Source: UKL13-2 sp036394575 (GTDB lineage: Bacteria > Pseudomonadota > Gammaproteobacteria > Burkholderiales > Usitatibacteraceae). Taken from it: a stretch of 64,000 nucleotides of DNA. The stretch lies in the NCBI GenBank assembly GCA_036394575.1, contig DASWEY010000082.1:62001-126000 (forward strand). The letters run 5' to 3'. Under the pieces are notes generated by a model. It had not been told where the DNA came from and did not search any database. It worked only from the letters and a program-made list of their open reading frames with translations. A program made the position numbers and the translations under genes. Positions 18,329 through 27,956 of the stretch are shown piece by piece. How positions within the stretch are numbered: the stretch's first letter is position 1; the number at the start of each line of letters is the position of its first letter.

Positions 18329-19645
18329 CTAGTCCGCGGGAGCTCTCTCCAGCAACGCGTAATAGAATCCGTCGTGATGATCATCAGGAAGAAGTTGGCC
18401 GTCTTGGAGTTCCAGCGTTGCGGCTTTATCGCATCCCTCGCTGCGTGCCGGGACGGAAGGATCGATTGATCGTGCATTGACATGGGTGTGCAGAAATTTT
18501 TCGATGATTTCCTGATTCTCCGCACGAAACACCGAGCACGTTACGTACAGCAATCTACCACCATCAGCGAGGCAATTCCACAGAGTTTCCAGCAGATGCG
18601 CCTGCTGTCTGGCAAACGAGCCCAGATCGGTTTCCCGCCGCAACCATTTGATGTCGGGATGCCGCCTGGCTACGCCGGAACCTGAGCAGGGAACGTCAAG
18701 TAGGATTCGCTCATACGGTTTGCGATCCCACCAGGCATCCAGATCCGTGGCATTGGCATGTTTTAATGTCGCACCCAGTTTAAGGCGGGACAAATTGTCC
18801 GCCACGCGACGCAGGCGATGCTTGTCGCTATCCAGCGCTGTCAATTCGATATCGGCACATTCGAGCAGGTGGCCAGTTTTACCGCCGGGAGCCGCACAGG
18901 CGTCCAGAACACGCATACCGACTCTTGCCCCCAGCAGCGTGGCAGCAAGCTGCGCGCCTTCATCCTGAACGGACACTAGCCCTTCGCGAAAGCCGGGCAA
19001 ATCGTTGACTGAAACCGGCTTCTGCAACTCAACGGCCGCGCCTCCGCGGAGCTCTGCGAGGAAGCCCACTGAAGCCAAACGACCCAGATAGTCGTCCACC
19101 GATCCTTTTCTAAGATTTACGCGCAAGCCCATCGGCGGATGGCGGCGCGAAGACAGCAGCGCTTGTTCCCAACTCCCGGGTTGTTCTCGTCTCAGTCGTT
19201 CGATCCACCAGCGCGGAAAATCGTAGACCGCTGTGTCCAGCTTGAATCGCTCGCGCTGGAATTTTTCCGGGGCCCGCAGATAATTGCGCAATACAGCATT
19301 GACCAACGGTTTGGCGCGCGCAAACCCCATGGTTTCGACAGCGGATACTGCATGGTCAACGATCGCGTGGGCGCTTGCTTTCGAAAATTGCAGCTGTGCA
19401 AGCGCTACCAATAGCAGGTAGCGGACTGGCGCGTCGGACATCGTTGCCGTCAACAGCATGTCGAGCTGTGCGCTCAGCAAGCCATAATGCCGCAGCGTGT
19501 CGAACGAGATGGAATGCACGGCGGCGCGCTCATTGGATGTAAATGTTTTTTGCCTGGCCAGAATCGTTTCCAGAATACGATCAAGATTTTTGCCGCCAAT
19601 CACCAGGCTGACGACTTCTGCACTTGCAGCTTGAATCGCGATCAT
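18329..19645 (-). CDS. rsmB: 16S rRNA (cytosine-967-C5)-methyltransferase
   Basis: Methylates C967 of 16S rRNA using S-adenosylmethionine. The N-terminal NusB-like RNA-binding domain spans about residues 1-140. The SAM-binding motif is DACAAPGGKTGHLLE, and both family cysteines are visible: the motif-IV Cys in LLDVPCSGSG and the motif-VI Cys in LLYVTCSVF, the latter being the nucleophile. The start at 19645 overlaps the fmt stop (ATGA) and gives 438 residues, the usual size; a longer frame would read into fmt. It sits in the def-fmt-rsmB order of translation-related genes. Confidence 0.95.
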   Translation of the reverse strand: MIAIQAASAEVVSLVIGGKNLDRILETILARQKTFTSNERAAVHSISFDTLRHYGLLSAQLDMLLTATMSDAPVRYLLLVALAQLQFSKASAHAIVDHAVSAVETMGFARAKPLVNAVLRNYLRAPEKFQRERFKLDTAVYDFPRWWIERLRREQPGSWEQALLSSRRHPPMGLRVNLRKGSVDDYLGRLASVGFLAELRGGAAVELQKPVSVNDLPGFREGLVSVQDEGAQLAATLLGARVGMRVLDACAAPGGKTGHLLECADIELTALDSDKHRLRRVADNLSRLKLGATLKHANATDLDAWWDRKPYERILLDVPCSGSGVARRHPDIKWLRRETDLGSFARQQAHLLETLWNCLADGGRLLYVTCSVFRAENQEIIEKFLHTHVNARSIDPSVPARSEGCDKAATLELQDGQLLPDDHHDGFYYALLERAPAD

Positions 19646-20574
19646 GTGAGGGACGTCCCCGTCTGGATGGTCGTACTGCGCAGAAAATCGGCGACCGCCA
19701 AGCGGTTGCCACCCGGTTTCTGGATCGTTTTCAAGGCAAGAATGCCGCGACCGCACTGAACATTGACGATGTCTGCTCCGGTTTTGACTACGGTACCGGG
19801 TGGATTTGCCTCCGGCATCGCAATCGAATCCACCAGTTCCGCTCGCCATATTTTTAGGACTTGGCCTGTCAATCGGGCCTCCGCGCCTGGAAAAGGGTCA
19901 AATGCGCGAATTCGTCGTTCCAGATCGAGTGCGGACTGGGTCCAATCAATTTGCGCCTCTGATTTTTCGATCTTGCGCGCATAGGTAACCCCCTCTGCTG
20001 GTTGCGGACGAGGCGGGAGACGGTCAAGCTGCGCCAAGGCCGTGACGATACTGCTTGCACCCAATTCCGTTAGTTTTGCAAACAGTGTGGTACTGGTCTC
20101 GTCCGCCATGATCTCCAAAGGTGTGCGCAACAGTACCGGCCCCGTGTCCAGCCCTGCATCCATTTGCATGATGGAAATGCCCGTTTCCACATCACCTGCC
20201 TCAATAGCCCGTTGCACTGGTGCGGCGCCGCGCCAGCGCGGTAATAGCGAACCGTGGATATTGAGGCAGCCCAGTCGCGGAATATCAAGTACCACTTGGG
20301 GAAGCAGCAGGCCGTAGGCGGCAACGACCATTGCATCTGCCTTCGTATCACGAATCATGGCCTGTACGACGGGATCCTTCAACGTTACCGGTTTTTCCAC
20401 GCGTAGGCTTAAGGATGAGGCTATTTCTGCCGTTGGACTGGGCTGCAGGCGCATCCCCCTTCCAGAACGACGATCTTGACGAGTAAGCACCAACATAATC
20501 TCGTGCCCGGCCGACTGCAGGGCTGAAAGGGCGGTTGCCGCGAATACTGGCGTACCGGCAAAAACTAGCTTCAT
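19642..20574 (-). CDS. fmt: Methionyl-tRNA formyltransferase
   Basis: Transfers a formyl group from 10-formyl-tetrahydrofolate to initiator Met-tRNA. The catalytic domain (1-190) shows KLVFAGTPVFAATALSAL at the start, NIHGSLLPRWRGAAPVQRAI with the conserved Asn-His pair, and MDAGLDTGPVL. The C-terminal OB-like tRNA-binding domain covers about 205-310. Length 310 aa is typical. It is followed by rsmB with a 4-bp overlap and preceded by def, the enzyme that later removes the formyl group. A hairpin lies between def and fmt. Confidence 0.96.
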   Translation of the reverse strand: MKLVFAGTPVFAATALSALQSAGHEIMLVLTRQDRRSGRGMRLQPSPTAEIASSLSLRVEKPVTLKDPVVQAMIRDTKADAMVVAAYGLLLPQVVLDIPRLGCLNIHGSLLPRWRGAAPVQRAIEAGDVETGISIMQMDAGLDTGPVLLRTPLEIMADETSTTLFAKLTELGASSIVTALAQLDRLPPRPQPAEGVTYARKIEKSEAQIDWTQSALDLERRIRAFDPFPGAEARLTGQVLKIWRAELVDSIAMPEANPPGTVVKTGADIVNVQCGRGILALKTIQKPGGNRLAVADFLRSTTIQTGTSLT

Positions 20575-20619
20575 AGGGCAGGTTATCCGCCAACATCGTT
20601 CTCGATGCAGGCCAAAATG

Positions 20620-20646
20620 ACAACGCCGGCTGTCGGCCGGCGTTGT
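20620..20646 (-). terminator. Hairpin between def and fmt
   Basis: A perfect 11-bp inverted repeat (ACAACGCCGGC and its complement) with a 5-base loop. Read on the minus strand it is followed by CATTTTGG, a weak T-run. It may attenuate transcription between def and fmt; strength is uncertain. Confidence 0.55.
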
Positions 20647-20672
20647 CGGTTACTGATCCGATTCTGGGAGCG

Positions 20673-21227
20673 TCAGGCGCGCGCAGCCGCTACACGCCGG
20701 CGAGGCACGGCTATCTCGGTTTCACGCTCGATCTCGCGTTGCCGCTTGACCAATTTGTTCTTGATTCGATTCGCCTTGAGGGGTGACAGGTACTCGACAA
20801 AAACATGCCCATCGAGATGGTCAATTTCGTGTTGGATACACACGGCCAACAAGCCCGAGGCATTGATGGTAAAACGCTGTCCATCACGATCGAGCGCCGT
20901 CACCATCACGGTTTCAGCCCGCTCGACCTTGTCGTAAAAGCCCGGCACTGAAAGACAGCCTTCTTCATTGATGGCGGTGCCTTCCTTCTTGATGATTTCC
21001 GGATTGATGAACACCCGCAGTTGATTCTTCTCTTCGGACACATCAATTACCATGATTCGCTTCAATTCGCCAACCTGTACGGCGGCCAGCCCGACGCCTG
21101 GCGCTTCATACATTGTTTCCGCCATGTCATCGACCAACTTCTTGATTTTATTGTCGATAAGCTTGACGGGCTCCGCAATGCGGTTGAGACGGGGATCGGG
21201 GAAGGTCAGAACGTCCAGAATGGCCAT
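20673..21227 (-). CDS. def: Peptide deformylase
   Basis: Metalloenzyme that removes the N-formyl group from new proteins. All three motifs are present: GVGLAAVQ (about residues 45-52), EGCLSVP (about 93, metal-ligand Cys) and QHEIDHLDG (about 137, two metal-ligand His and the catalytic Glu). The family's usual third motif is HEIDHLNG, so D for N is a mild change. At 184 residues it has a basic tail rich in Arg/Lys. It is the first gene of the minus-strand translation cluster and is divergent from the LysM gene. Confidence 0.96.
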   Translation of the reverse strand: MAILDVLTFPDPRLNRIAEPVKLIDNKIKKLVDDMAETMYEAPGVGLAAVQVGELKRIMVIDVSEEKNQLRVFINPEIIKKEGTAINEEGCLSVPGFYDKVERAETVMVTALDRDGQRFTINASGLLAVCIQHEIDHLDGHVFVEYLSPLKANRIKNKLVKRQREIERETEIAVPRRRVAAARA

Positions 21228-21437
21228 AATTGCTTGCGAATTGAATAAATTAGGTGCAGAATCTTCAGAGACAACTTTAACTTTGAGACGAATCTTTATC
21301 TTTCAAGTCTAGTGGAAGTCGCCCTAACTAGCAAATCCGCCAGCGACCCGACAGCTGTACCAGACTGACTACCCTAGGCGCGAGTTAACCCCTGAATATT
21401 GACCGCAAGCTTCACCTCTCCCGAAGCGAGACCAGCT

Positions 21438-22670
21438 ATGATCAAAAAACCCTTTTCTCAACTCTTAGTCATTGTGTTAGTCGGTTTTGTTCCCTTGTTC
21501 GTCTGGGCACAAGCCGTGCCCAGCGCTACTGCCGAGAACAAGGGAGACAAGGCGAGAAAGGCCGCGCCGGCACGCCCCCCCTCAGGAGATTTGGCAAGAG
21601 CGGAGGCAAAACTTTCGGGGAAACCTACCCCCCCGCTTACGCTGGTGGAAAATGCTCCTTCTACCTACACCGTGGTCAAGGGCGACACGTTATGGGATAT
21701 ATCCGGGAAATTCCTGAAGGACCCGTGGTTCTGGCCGGAAATCTGGAATATGAACCGCGAGCAGGTCAAGGATCCGCACTGGATCTATCCTGGGGACATT
21801 ATCAGTCTTTCGTTTGATGCCGATGGCCGTCCTCGATTGTCTCTCAATGGCGCCGGAAGCGGTTCCAGTGGCTCGGGAGGAACCGTTCGTCTCTCGCCTT
21901 CGATCAGGGTAGATAAGCTTTCGCAGGCCATTCCTTCGATCCCTGCGCGGGTGATTGGTCCATTTTTGACGCTGCCGCTGGTGGTTGAAGCCGGCGCCCT
22001 TGCCGGGGCGCCCAAGATAGTGTCCGCGGATGATGACCACGTTGTAATTGGTGCGGGCGACAGGGCCTATGTCGTAGGCATGCAGCCGGACCAGGGTACC
22101 CGGTGGCAGGTTTATCGTCCCGGTAAGGCATTTGTTGATCCGGCCACCCGCGAACTACTTGGTTATGAAGTTTTGTACCTCGGGGAGGCGCGGGTAAACC
22201 GTTTTGGGGATGCCTCATCTATTGATATCGCCAAATCAACGCAGGAAATCAACCGGGGGGATCGTTTGACCCCGACGGCGGAAGGCACAATCCCATCCTA
22301 TAGCCCACACGCGCCGGACAGGGATGTCGTGGGTACGGTTATTTCGATCCCGGGTGGAATGACCGAGGGCGCCCAATTTTCGGTTGTGGTTCTGAATCTT
22401 GGCAAACGCGAAGGCATGGAGGTTGGTCATGTTCTCGCCACTTTGCGCAAGGGCGCCGTGGTCAGCACGAATACCGAAGACTACAACAACAGTCCTGTGG
22501 TTAGCGGTAGCGCTCCAGCCGGTACCCCAAGTGTTCCCCGTAAGATAAAGCTGCCCGATGAGCGCAACGGACTGCTCTTTGTATTTCGCGTTTTCGACAA
22601 AGTTTCCTATGCACTGATCATGAACACTACGCGACCTGTACGCGTGGGAGACGCCGTTCAGACACCCTGA
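21438..22670 (+). CDS. Secreted LysM-domain protein
   Basis: A 410-residue envelope protein conserved upstream of dprA in betaproteobacteria. Signal peptide MIKKPFSQLLVIVLVGFVPL with cleavage near VWAQA; then a disordered Lys/Pro/Ala linker and a LysM module (about residues 75-125: YTVVKGDTLWDIS then WPEIWNMN and IYPGDIISL), which binds peptidoglycan. The remaining 270 residues form a beta-rich domain with a possible second module (VVLNLGKREGMEVGHVL). The ATG at 21438 is chosen because it opens the signal peptide. It is divergent from def; dprA starts 8 bp after its stop. Confidence 0.85.
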   Translation: MIKKPFSQLLVIVLVGFVPLFVWAQAVPSATAENKGDKARKAAPARPPSGDLARAEAKLSGKPTPPLTLVENAPSTYTVVKGDTLWDISGKFLKDPWFWPEIWNMNREQVKDPHWIYPGDIISLSFDADGRPRLSLNGAGSGSSGSGGTVRLSPSIRVDKLSQAIPSIPARVIGPFLTLPLVVEAGALAGAPKIVSADDDHVVIGAGDRAYVVGMQPDQGTRWQVYRPGKAFVDPATRELLGYEVLYLGEARVNRFGDASSIDIAKSTQEINRGDRLTPTAEGTIPSYSPHAPDRDVVGTVISIPGGMTEGAQFSVVVLNLGKREGMEVGHVLATLRKGAVVSTNTEDYNNSPVVSGSAPAGTPSVPRKIKLPDERNGLLFVFRVFDKVSYALIMNTTRPVRVGDAVQTP

Positions 22671-22678
22671 TCGGCACT

Positions 22679-23785
22679 ATGCCAGTACCTTCGGTCGGCG
22701 GAGAACCTGAGGCATGGCTTGGGCTGGATTTGATCGCCGGGCTGGGCTCCGGGGGCATCAGGGTACTTCTTAATCATTACGGATCGCCGGCCCAAATCCT
22801 GCAATGTAGCTTTGCGCAACTTTCACCGCTCGTGGGCGATAAAGCTGCGAGGGCCATTGGCAAGGGCCCCGATCAGTCAAAACTGAAGGCCGCATTGACC
22901 TGGCTTGAGGGCGCCGACAACCATCTGCTCACGTTGGCAGACTGCGACTACCCTGCGCCCCTGCTGGAAATCGCCGATCCACCGCCGATCCTCTACCTGA
23001 AGGGCCGGCGCGAGATGCTGAACCGTACCGGCATAGCCGTGGTTGGCAGTCGTAATGCTACCCCGGCAGGCATTGCCAATGCGGAGGCATTTTCGAGAAC
23101 CCTATCTCAAGCAGGGCTGACCATAATTTCAGGCATGGCTCTTGGCATAGATGCGGCCGCACATCGTGGCGGGCTGGACGGAAACGGGTCTTCAATTGCA
23201 ATCGTTGGTACCGGCCTCGACCTGGTTTATCCGGCGCGCAACAAGACGCTGGCACGCGATCTTGTTGAACATGGTTTGATCATTTCTGAGTTTTCACTTG
23301 AAACACCGGCGCTCGCCCAAAACTTTCCCCGCAGAAACCGCCTTATCAGTGGACTTTCGCGGGGCGTCTTGGTGGTGGAGGCGGCACTGGCGAGCGGCTC
23401 ATTGATCACCGCGCGTCAAGCCGCCGAACAGGGGCGCGAAGTATTTGCAATCCCAGGCACAATTCATTCGCCGGTTTCAAAAGGCTGCCACCTTCTCATA
23501 AAGCAGGGCGCGAAGCTGGTTGACGACGCAAATGACATTTTGGTTGAGCTTCAATGGCACAATGCGGCCGGCAAACCCGATTCTTCAATTTTTTTGGACG
23601 GCCGCAAGGAACTATCGAATGCCGAACCGATTCTGAAAGCAATGGGGTATGACCCTGTATCCATCGATGCACTGGTGGAGCGCGTCGATCTGCCCGCTGA
23701 GCAAGTCGTGGTACGTCTGGCTGAGCTGGAAATTGAGGGCGCGATCGCTGCAATGCCAGGTGGAAAATACCAACGGCTGTTTTGA
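22679..23785 (+). CDS. dprA: DNA-processing protein DprA
   Basis: Binds incoming single-stranded DNA and loads RecA during natural transformation. The extended Rossmann fold (about 115-310) shows AVVGSRNATPAGIANAEAF, ISGMALGIDAAAHRGGL, IAIVGTGLDLVYPARN, NFPRRNRLISGLSRGVLVVE and GREVFAIPGTIHSPVSKGC. An N-terminal helix-hairpin region and a C-terminal winged-helix (about 315-368) complete it. Length 368 aa is normal. Together with the type IV pilus genes at the window start it points to competence, though no ComEA or ComEC is seen here. Confidence 0.96.
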   Translation: MPVPSVGGEPEAWLGLDLIAGLGSGGIRVLLNHYGSPAQILQCSFAQLSPLVGDKAARAIGKGPDQSKLKAALTWLEGADNHLLTLADCDYPAPLLEIADPPPILYLKGRREMLNRTGIAVVGSRNATPAGIANAEAFSRTLSQAGLTIISGMALGIDAAAHRGGLDGNGSSIAIVGTGLDLVYPARNKTLARDLVEHGLIISEFSLETPALAQNFPRRNRLISGLSRGVLVVEAALASGSLITARQAAEQGREVFAIPGTIHSPVSKGCHLLIKQGAKLVDDANDILVELQWHNAAGKPDSSIFLDGRKELSNAEPILKAMGYDPVSIDALVERVDLPAEQVVVRLAELEIEGAIAAMPGGKYQRLF

Positions 23786-24006
23786 TCGTGTCTCGCCATG
23801 AGGCGGGGCCATCCGCGCAACGAGAATGCCCGCGCGAGTCTATGCGGTCGGATGGGCAGCCCGTGAGTCCAGACGACTCTTTCCTCAATTTCCGATCCAC
23901 CAGAAATGACTCCGTAGCCAGGGCAATATAAAGAGTTGCTTGTAAAAGTTGTCCAACCCTGTCTATTATTTGTGCCCCCTCGCCACTTTAGAAATCGAAA
24001 TCACCC
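23786..24006. other. Gene-free spacer between dprA and topB
   Basis: No coding frame with protein-like character is visible in these 221 bp. In related bacteria an smg (DUF494) gene often stands here; there is no room for one and no recognisable remnant. The last 80 bp are AT-rich and probably contain the topB promoter. Confidence 0.5.
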
Positions 24007-26772
24007 GTGACCAAACGTCTCATCATCGCCGAGAAACCATCTGTTGCCAATGATATAGCCAAGGCGCTAGGCGGCTTCGCCAAGAAGGACGACTACCTTG
24101 AGAGCGAGGATTTTGTGCTCTCCTCCGCAGTTGGCCATTTGGTTGAAATCGCCATGCCGGAAGAAGAGGAAGTTAAGCGCGGGAAATGGACATTCGCACA
24201 TTTGCCTGCCATACCGTCGCATTTTGCGCTACGGCCAATTGAAAAGACCGAGGCCAGACTGAAGTTGCTATTGAAGCTCATCAAGCGCAAAGATGTTTCG
24301 GGTCTTGTCAATGCTTGCGATGCCGGTCGTGAGGGTGAACTCATTTTTCGCTACATCGTGCAGTATTCGAAATCAAAATTGCCTATCCAGCGCCTGTGGC
24401 TACAGTCGATGACGCAAGCCGCCATTCGCGAGGGTTTCGGAAATTTGGAGGGGGGCATTGTCTATGAGCCGCTAGCTGATGCGGCCGTATGTCGTAGCGA
24501 ATCCGATTGGCTGGTGGGTATCAACGGCACACGTGCGATGACCGCATTCAACTCGAAATCTGGCGGTTTCCAGCTTACTACCGTCGGGCGGGTGCAGACG
24601 CCAACGCTGGCTATCCTGGTCGAGCGTGAAACTAAGATCAAGGCCTTCAAATCACGCGACTACTGGGAGGTCATTGCCAACTTCTCAGCGGCGGCAGGGG
24701 ATTATCAAGGCCGCTGGTTCGATGAAAAATTCCGCAAAACGGAGGATGAAGGGCTGAGGGCGGAACGCATTTGGGACGAGAAGTCGGCACGAGCGCTGGT
24801 TACCAAGTGTATGGGCAAGTCAGGAATTGTGCAGGAAGAGTCAAAGCCGACTACGCAGGCGCCACCAATGCTGTTCGATTTGACGTCTTTGCAACGTGAA
24901 GCGAATTCACGTTTTGGATTTAGCGCCAAGACCACACTGTCCCTGGCGCAGGCCCTTTATGAGAAACATAAAGTGCTCACCTATCCACGCACCGACTCGC
25001 GCGCACTGCCTGAGGATTACATTGCTACCGTCAACGAAACCATGAAGATGTTGAAGGAAGGCGGCAATGACCTGGCTGTTCCATATCATGCGTTTGCGAA
25101 GAAAATTCTGGATGAAAAATGGGTAAAGCCCAACAAGCGGATCTTTGATAATTCAAAAATATCCGATCACTTCGCAATTATCCCTACGGTTCAAACACCG
25201 AAATCGCTTAATGAAATTGAAGCCAAACTATATGACTTCGTCGTCAAGCGTTTTCTGGCGGTGTTTTATCCTAGCGCCGAATTTTTGCAAACCACGCGCA
25301 TTACACGCATTGAAGGCGAACCCTTTAAATCCGAAGGCAAGGTTCTTGTCAATGCAGGGTGGCTAGCCGTCTACGGGCGGGAAATTGATGACGAGAATAC
25401 AACTACCACGCTATCGGCTGTGAAACAGGGAGAGCGCGTGAGGGCCGTGACCGTTGATTCCAAGCCCAATCAGACTAAGCCGCCTGCGCGTCTTTCGGAG
25501 GCCACACTTCTTTCAGCAATGGAAGGGGCGGGTAAATTGATAGACGACGACGAATTGCGCGCAGCGATGAAGGAGAAAGGCTTGGGCACGCCGGCGACGC
25601 GTGCAGCCACGATTGAAGGGTTGTTGTTCGAAAAATATATTCATCGCGAGGGCCGGGAGCTGATTCCAACAGCAAAAGCGTTTTCCCTGATGACTTTGTT
25701 GCATGGCCTTGGCGTACCCGAACTGTTTTCCCCAGAAATGACAGCGGAATGGGAATACAAGCTGTCGCAAATGCAGCAAGGCAAGCTTTCGCGCGGGAAA
25801 TTCATGGCCGAAATTGTTGAAATGACCAAGCACATCGTAAATCAGGCCAAGAATTTCAGTGCAGACACCGTGCCAGGCGATTTCGGAAAACTTAATGTCC
25901 CGTGTCCAAAATGCGGCGGTGAAATTCATGAGAACTACAAGAAATTTCAGTGCCAATCATGTGACTTCGGTTTCTGGAAAATCCTCGCCGGGCGGCAGCT
26001 CGAAGTACATGAGGCCGAAACGCTTATCGAGAAAAAAGAAGTTGGTCCGCTGGAGGGTTTCAGAAGCCGCCTTGGCCGTGCCTTCTCGGCAAATCTCGTC
26101 CTCAACAAGGACCTCGCAATTGAATTTTCCTGGGGTGATCAAGGCGAAGATGGTGAGGCGCCTGACTTCTCCGGTCAGGAGCCGCTTGGTACCTGCCCTA
26201 AATGCGGGTCGCGGGTATTTGAATTGCCCAATGCCTACTCTTGCGAGAAGGCGGTTGGGCCAGAGAAAACCTGTGATTTCCGGTCTGGGCGGGTGATTTT
26301 AAAGCGCACGATTGAACGAGAACAAATGATCAAGTTGCTCGATACAGGAAAAACCGATCTGCTTGACAAATTCATATCAAAAAAGGGCCGCCCTTTTTCT
26401 GCATATCTGGTGCGCCAGCCGGACGGAAAAATCGGCTTTGAGTTCGAAGCTCGCGAACCCAAACCAGGGGCAAAGGGGACTCGTGTTGCCGGGACTGCGG
26501 GTGCGCTACGGATCCTCGGCAAGCACCCTGAGGACGAGCAGACAATTTCTGTTTTTTCCGGCAGATACGGCCCGTATATAAAGCATGGCACTACTAATGC
26601 AACCATTCCCGACAAGGAGAAGGTCGATTCAATCACGCTTGCGGAGGCAGTTGCACTGATTGAAGAAAAAACCGGTGGAATCAAACCTAAAACTAAACCC
26701 GCGGCCAAGCGGAAAGTCGTCGCTACCTCGGCAGAGAAGCCGGTCGCAAGCAGAAAACGCAAGATCGCCTGA
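24007..26772 (+). CDS. topB: DNA topoisomerase III with extended zinc-ribbon C-terminus
   Basis: Type IA topoisomerase that decatenates and resolves single-stranded links. Toprim domain at the N-terminus (KRLIIAEKPSVANDIAKAL; acidic DAGREGELIF); active-site Tyr326 lies in VLTYPRTDSR, close to the position in the E. coli enzyme. The core ends near residue 600. Beyond it come zinc-ribbon repeats (CPKCGGEIHENYKKFQCQSC and CPKCGSRVFE...CEKAVGPEKTC) and topoisomerase C-terminal repeats with FSGRYGPYIKHGTTNA, ending in a Lys-rich tail. At 921 residues it is about 270 longer than E. coli TopB, as in many betaproteobacteria. Confidence 0.94.
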   Translation: MTKRLIIAEKPSVANDIAKALGGFAKKDDYLESEDFVLSSAVGHLVEIAMPEEEEVKRGKWTFAHLPAIPSHFALRPIEKTEARLKLLLKLIKRKDVSGLVNACDAGREGELIFRYIVQYSKSKLPIQRLWLQSMTQAAIREGFGNLEGGIVYEPLADAAVCRSESDWLVGINGTRAMTAFNSKSGGFQLTTVGRVQTPTLAILVERETKIKAFKSRDYWEVIANFSAAAGDYQGRWFDEKFRKTEDEGLRAERIWDEKSARALVTKCMGKSGIVQEESKPTTQAPPMLFDLTSLQREANSRFGFSAKTTLSLAQALYEKHKVLTYPRTDSRALPEDYIATVNETMKMLKEGGNDLAVPYHAFAKKILDEKWVKPNKRIFDNSKISDHFAIIPTVQTPKSLNEIEAKLYDFVVKRFLAVFYPSAEFLQTTRITRIEGEPFKSEGKVLVNAGWLAVYGREIDDENTTTTLSAVKQGERVRAVTVDSKPNQTKPPARLSEATLLSAMEGAGKLIDDDELRAAMKEKGLGTPATRAATIEGLLFEKYIHREGRELIPTAKAFSLMTLLHGLGVPELFSPEMTAEWEYKLSQMQQGKLSRGKFMAEIVEMTKHIVNQAKNFSADTVPGDFGKLNVPCPKCGGEIHENYKKFQCQSCDFGFWKILAGRQLEVHEAETLIEKKEVGPLEGFRSRLGRAFSANLVLNKDLAIEFSWGDQGEDGEAPDFSGQEPLGTCPKCGSRVFELPNAYSCEKAVGPEKTCDFRSGRVILKRTIEREQMIKLLDTGKTDLLDKFISKKGRPFSAYLVRQPDGKIGFEFEAREPKPGAKGTRVAGTAGALRILGKHPEDEQTISVFSGRYGPYIKHGTTNATIPDKEKVDSITLAEAVALIEEKTGGIKPKTKPAAKRKVVATSAEKPVASRKRKIA

Positions 26773-26791
26773 TATCTAGTGGTGGCGGGCG

Positions 26792-27061
26792 TTATATCTT
26801 GTTATTAAAGTGGGCGGGCCGCTGCGGGTGGAAATCGCGAATAAACTGTGCGTGTTCGGCTTCGTAACGCCAAACGGTCTCAGCGGGCTCGCAGTGACCG
26901 ATCAGAGGCGCGGAGCGTTGTTGGAACAAGACATGCGCGACGCGGAAGACCGCTGAATCATCGACCTTGATCCAGTGAGTACCGGGCAGATTGCATTCGT
27001 GCTCTGGAGGTTCAGTGGGGATATCGGGCAAGCAATCGTGGATCGAAAACTCGGACGTCAT
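26792..27061 (-). CDS. Hypothetical protein, about 89 aa
   Basis: A short acidic protein I do not recognise. Its composition is protein-like, with a Trp/Phe/His-rich core such as GTHWIKVDDSAVFRVAHVLF and WRYEAEHAQFIRDF, and no membrane segment or signal peptide. The ATG at 27061 (or a GTG 15 bp upstream) lies within the 5' end of the divergent oxygenase gene, so one of the two starts may be wrong. Convergent with topB, ending 19 bp from its stop. No function is proposed. Confidence 0.5.
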   Translation of the reverse strand: MTSEFSIHDCLPDIPTEPPEHECNLPGTHWIKVDDSAVFRVAHVLFQQRSAPLIGHCEPAETVWRYEAEHAQFIRDFHPQRPAHFNNKI

Positions 27062-27671
27062 TTCGCTTTTTCCCACCCTGGTCTGGAAAATTCAGCTGCG
27101 CACCGAGGTGCACGAACCGATCGACGCGAGCGCGCTCGGACTGCTGCACGCGCTACGACAGAGGCAGCCTGAACTGAAATCCAGCGAAGCCTGGCAGTCT
27201 GGCCATGCCCTGCACCGGCGGGAGGAGCTGCACGCGCTTTGCGACTGCGTCCGCCAGGCGGCAGCGCGCGTGCTTCAGTTCCTGAAAATTGGCGAACCCG
27301 CCATTGAAATCACCGGCTGCTGGATGAACCTGTATGCGCCTGGTGCCGCGCACCGCGCCCACAGCCATCCCAACAATTTCCTGAGCGCGGTGTACTACGT
27401 GCGCACCCGGCCCGGCGCCGACAGCATCAACTTCCACGACCCGCGCAGCCAGACCGGCGTCATCAGGCCGCCGGTCACGGAACTCACTGCCGCGAACACC
27501 GATCAGGTTGTGGTGCGGGTAACAGACGGCACGCTGCTTGTCTTCCCATCGTATTTGGTTCACTCCGTCGATGCCAACGCCAGTGGAGAGAGCCGGGTTA
27601 GCCTGAGCTTCAACTTGATGTTCTCCGCGTTTACTGCTGCCTTGAGCAAGCCGTTGTGGGGTGATGTATAA
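27015..27671 (+). CDS. Putative 2OG-Fe(II) oxygenase
   Basis: A 2-oxoglutarate-dependent dioxygenase-like protein of the family found beside many TPR or secondary-metabolism genes. The core motif is GAAHRAHSHPNNFLSAVYYV, with HxH...SAVYYV giving iron ligands, and the distal part FPSYLVHSV...SRVSLSFN provides the last His ligand and the Arg that binds 2-oxoglutarate. The N-terminal LFPTLVWKIQL block is also typical. A GTG at 27015 with GGAGG 4 bp upstream is the best start (218 aa). The substrate is unknown; free-standing members act on small molecules or protein side chains. A strong terminator follows at 27753. Confidence 0.78.
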   Translation: MGISGKQSWIENSDVISLFPTLVWKIQLRTEVHEPIDASALGLLHALRQRQPELKSSEAWQSGHALHRREELHALCDCVRQAAARVLQFLKIGEPAIEITGCWMNLYAPGAAHRAHSHPNNFLSAVYYVRTRPGADSINFHDPRSQTGVIRPPVTELTAANTDQVVVRVTDGTLLVFPSYLVHSVDANASGESRVSLSFNLMFSAFTAALSKPLWGDV

Positions 27672-27956
27672 GGCAACAGGCGCATTCGCTCCCCTAGATG
27701 CGGCCCTGCGCTATCACCCGGAGACAAACGCCATTTTTCACGCTCAAAGAAAAACGCCCGCATCAGCGGGCGTTCAATTTTTTACAGCTAGTGAGAATTT
27801 TTGCACGTTTTCTGAGAACTACGTTTCACCATAGTTATTGGCACCCCCGATAGCCAACTAACCAGGGGGTTACGAGGTTTTCACCAATCGGACGTTCAGA
27901 CAAATTCACCAAAGTTATGCGCGCCTCTCTGGGTTGCTCTTTGGCGCCATTTGGAC
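27672..27956. other. Intergenic stretch with terminator and TGAGAA-type tail
   Basis: No gene is visible. It holds the terminator at 27753-27784 and, just after it, a segment with TGAGAA hexamers resembling one downstream of gyrB. The part from 27830 to 27950 has a C5/G5 pair (CACCCCCGA...CCAGGGGGTTA) and nothing else I can interpret. Confidence 0.5.
27753..27784 (+). terminator. Rho-independent terminator after the oxygenase gene
   Basis: Perfect 9-bp stem AACGCCCGC / GCGGGCGTT with a 4-base loop, followed by CAATTTTTTT. It ends the oxygenase transcript and could also act on the convergent YceI operon. Confidence 0.85.
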
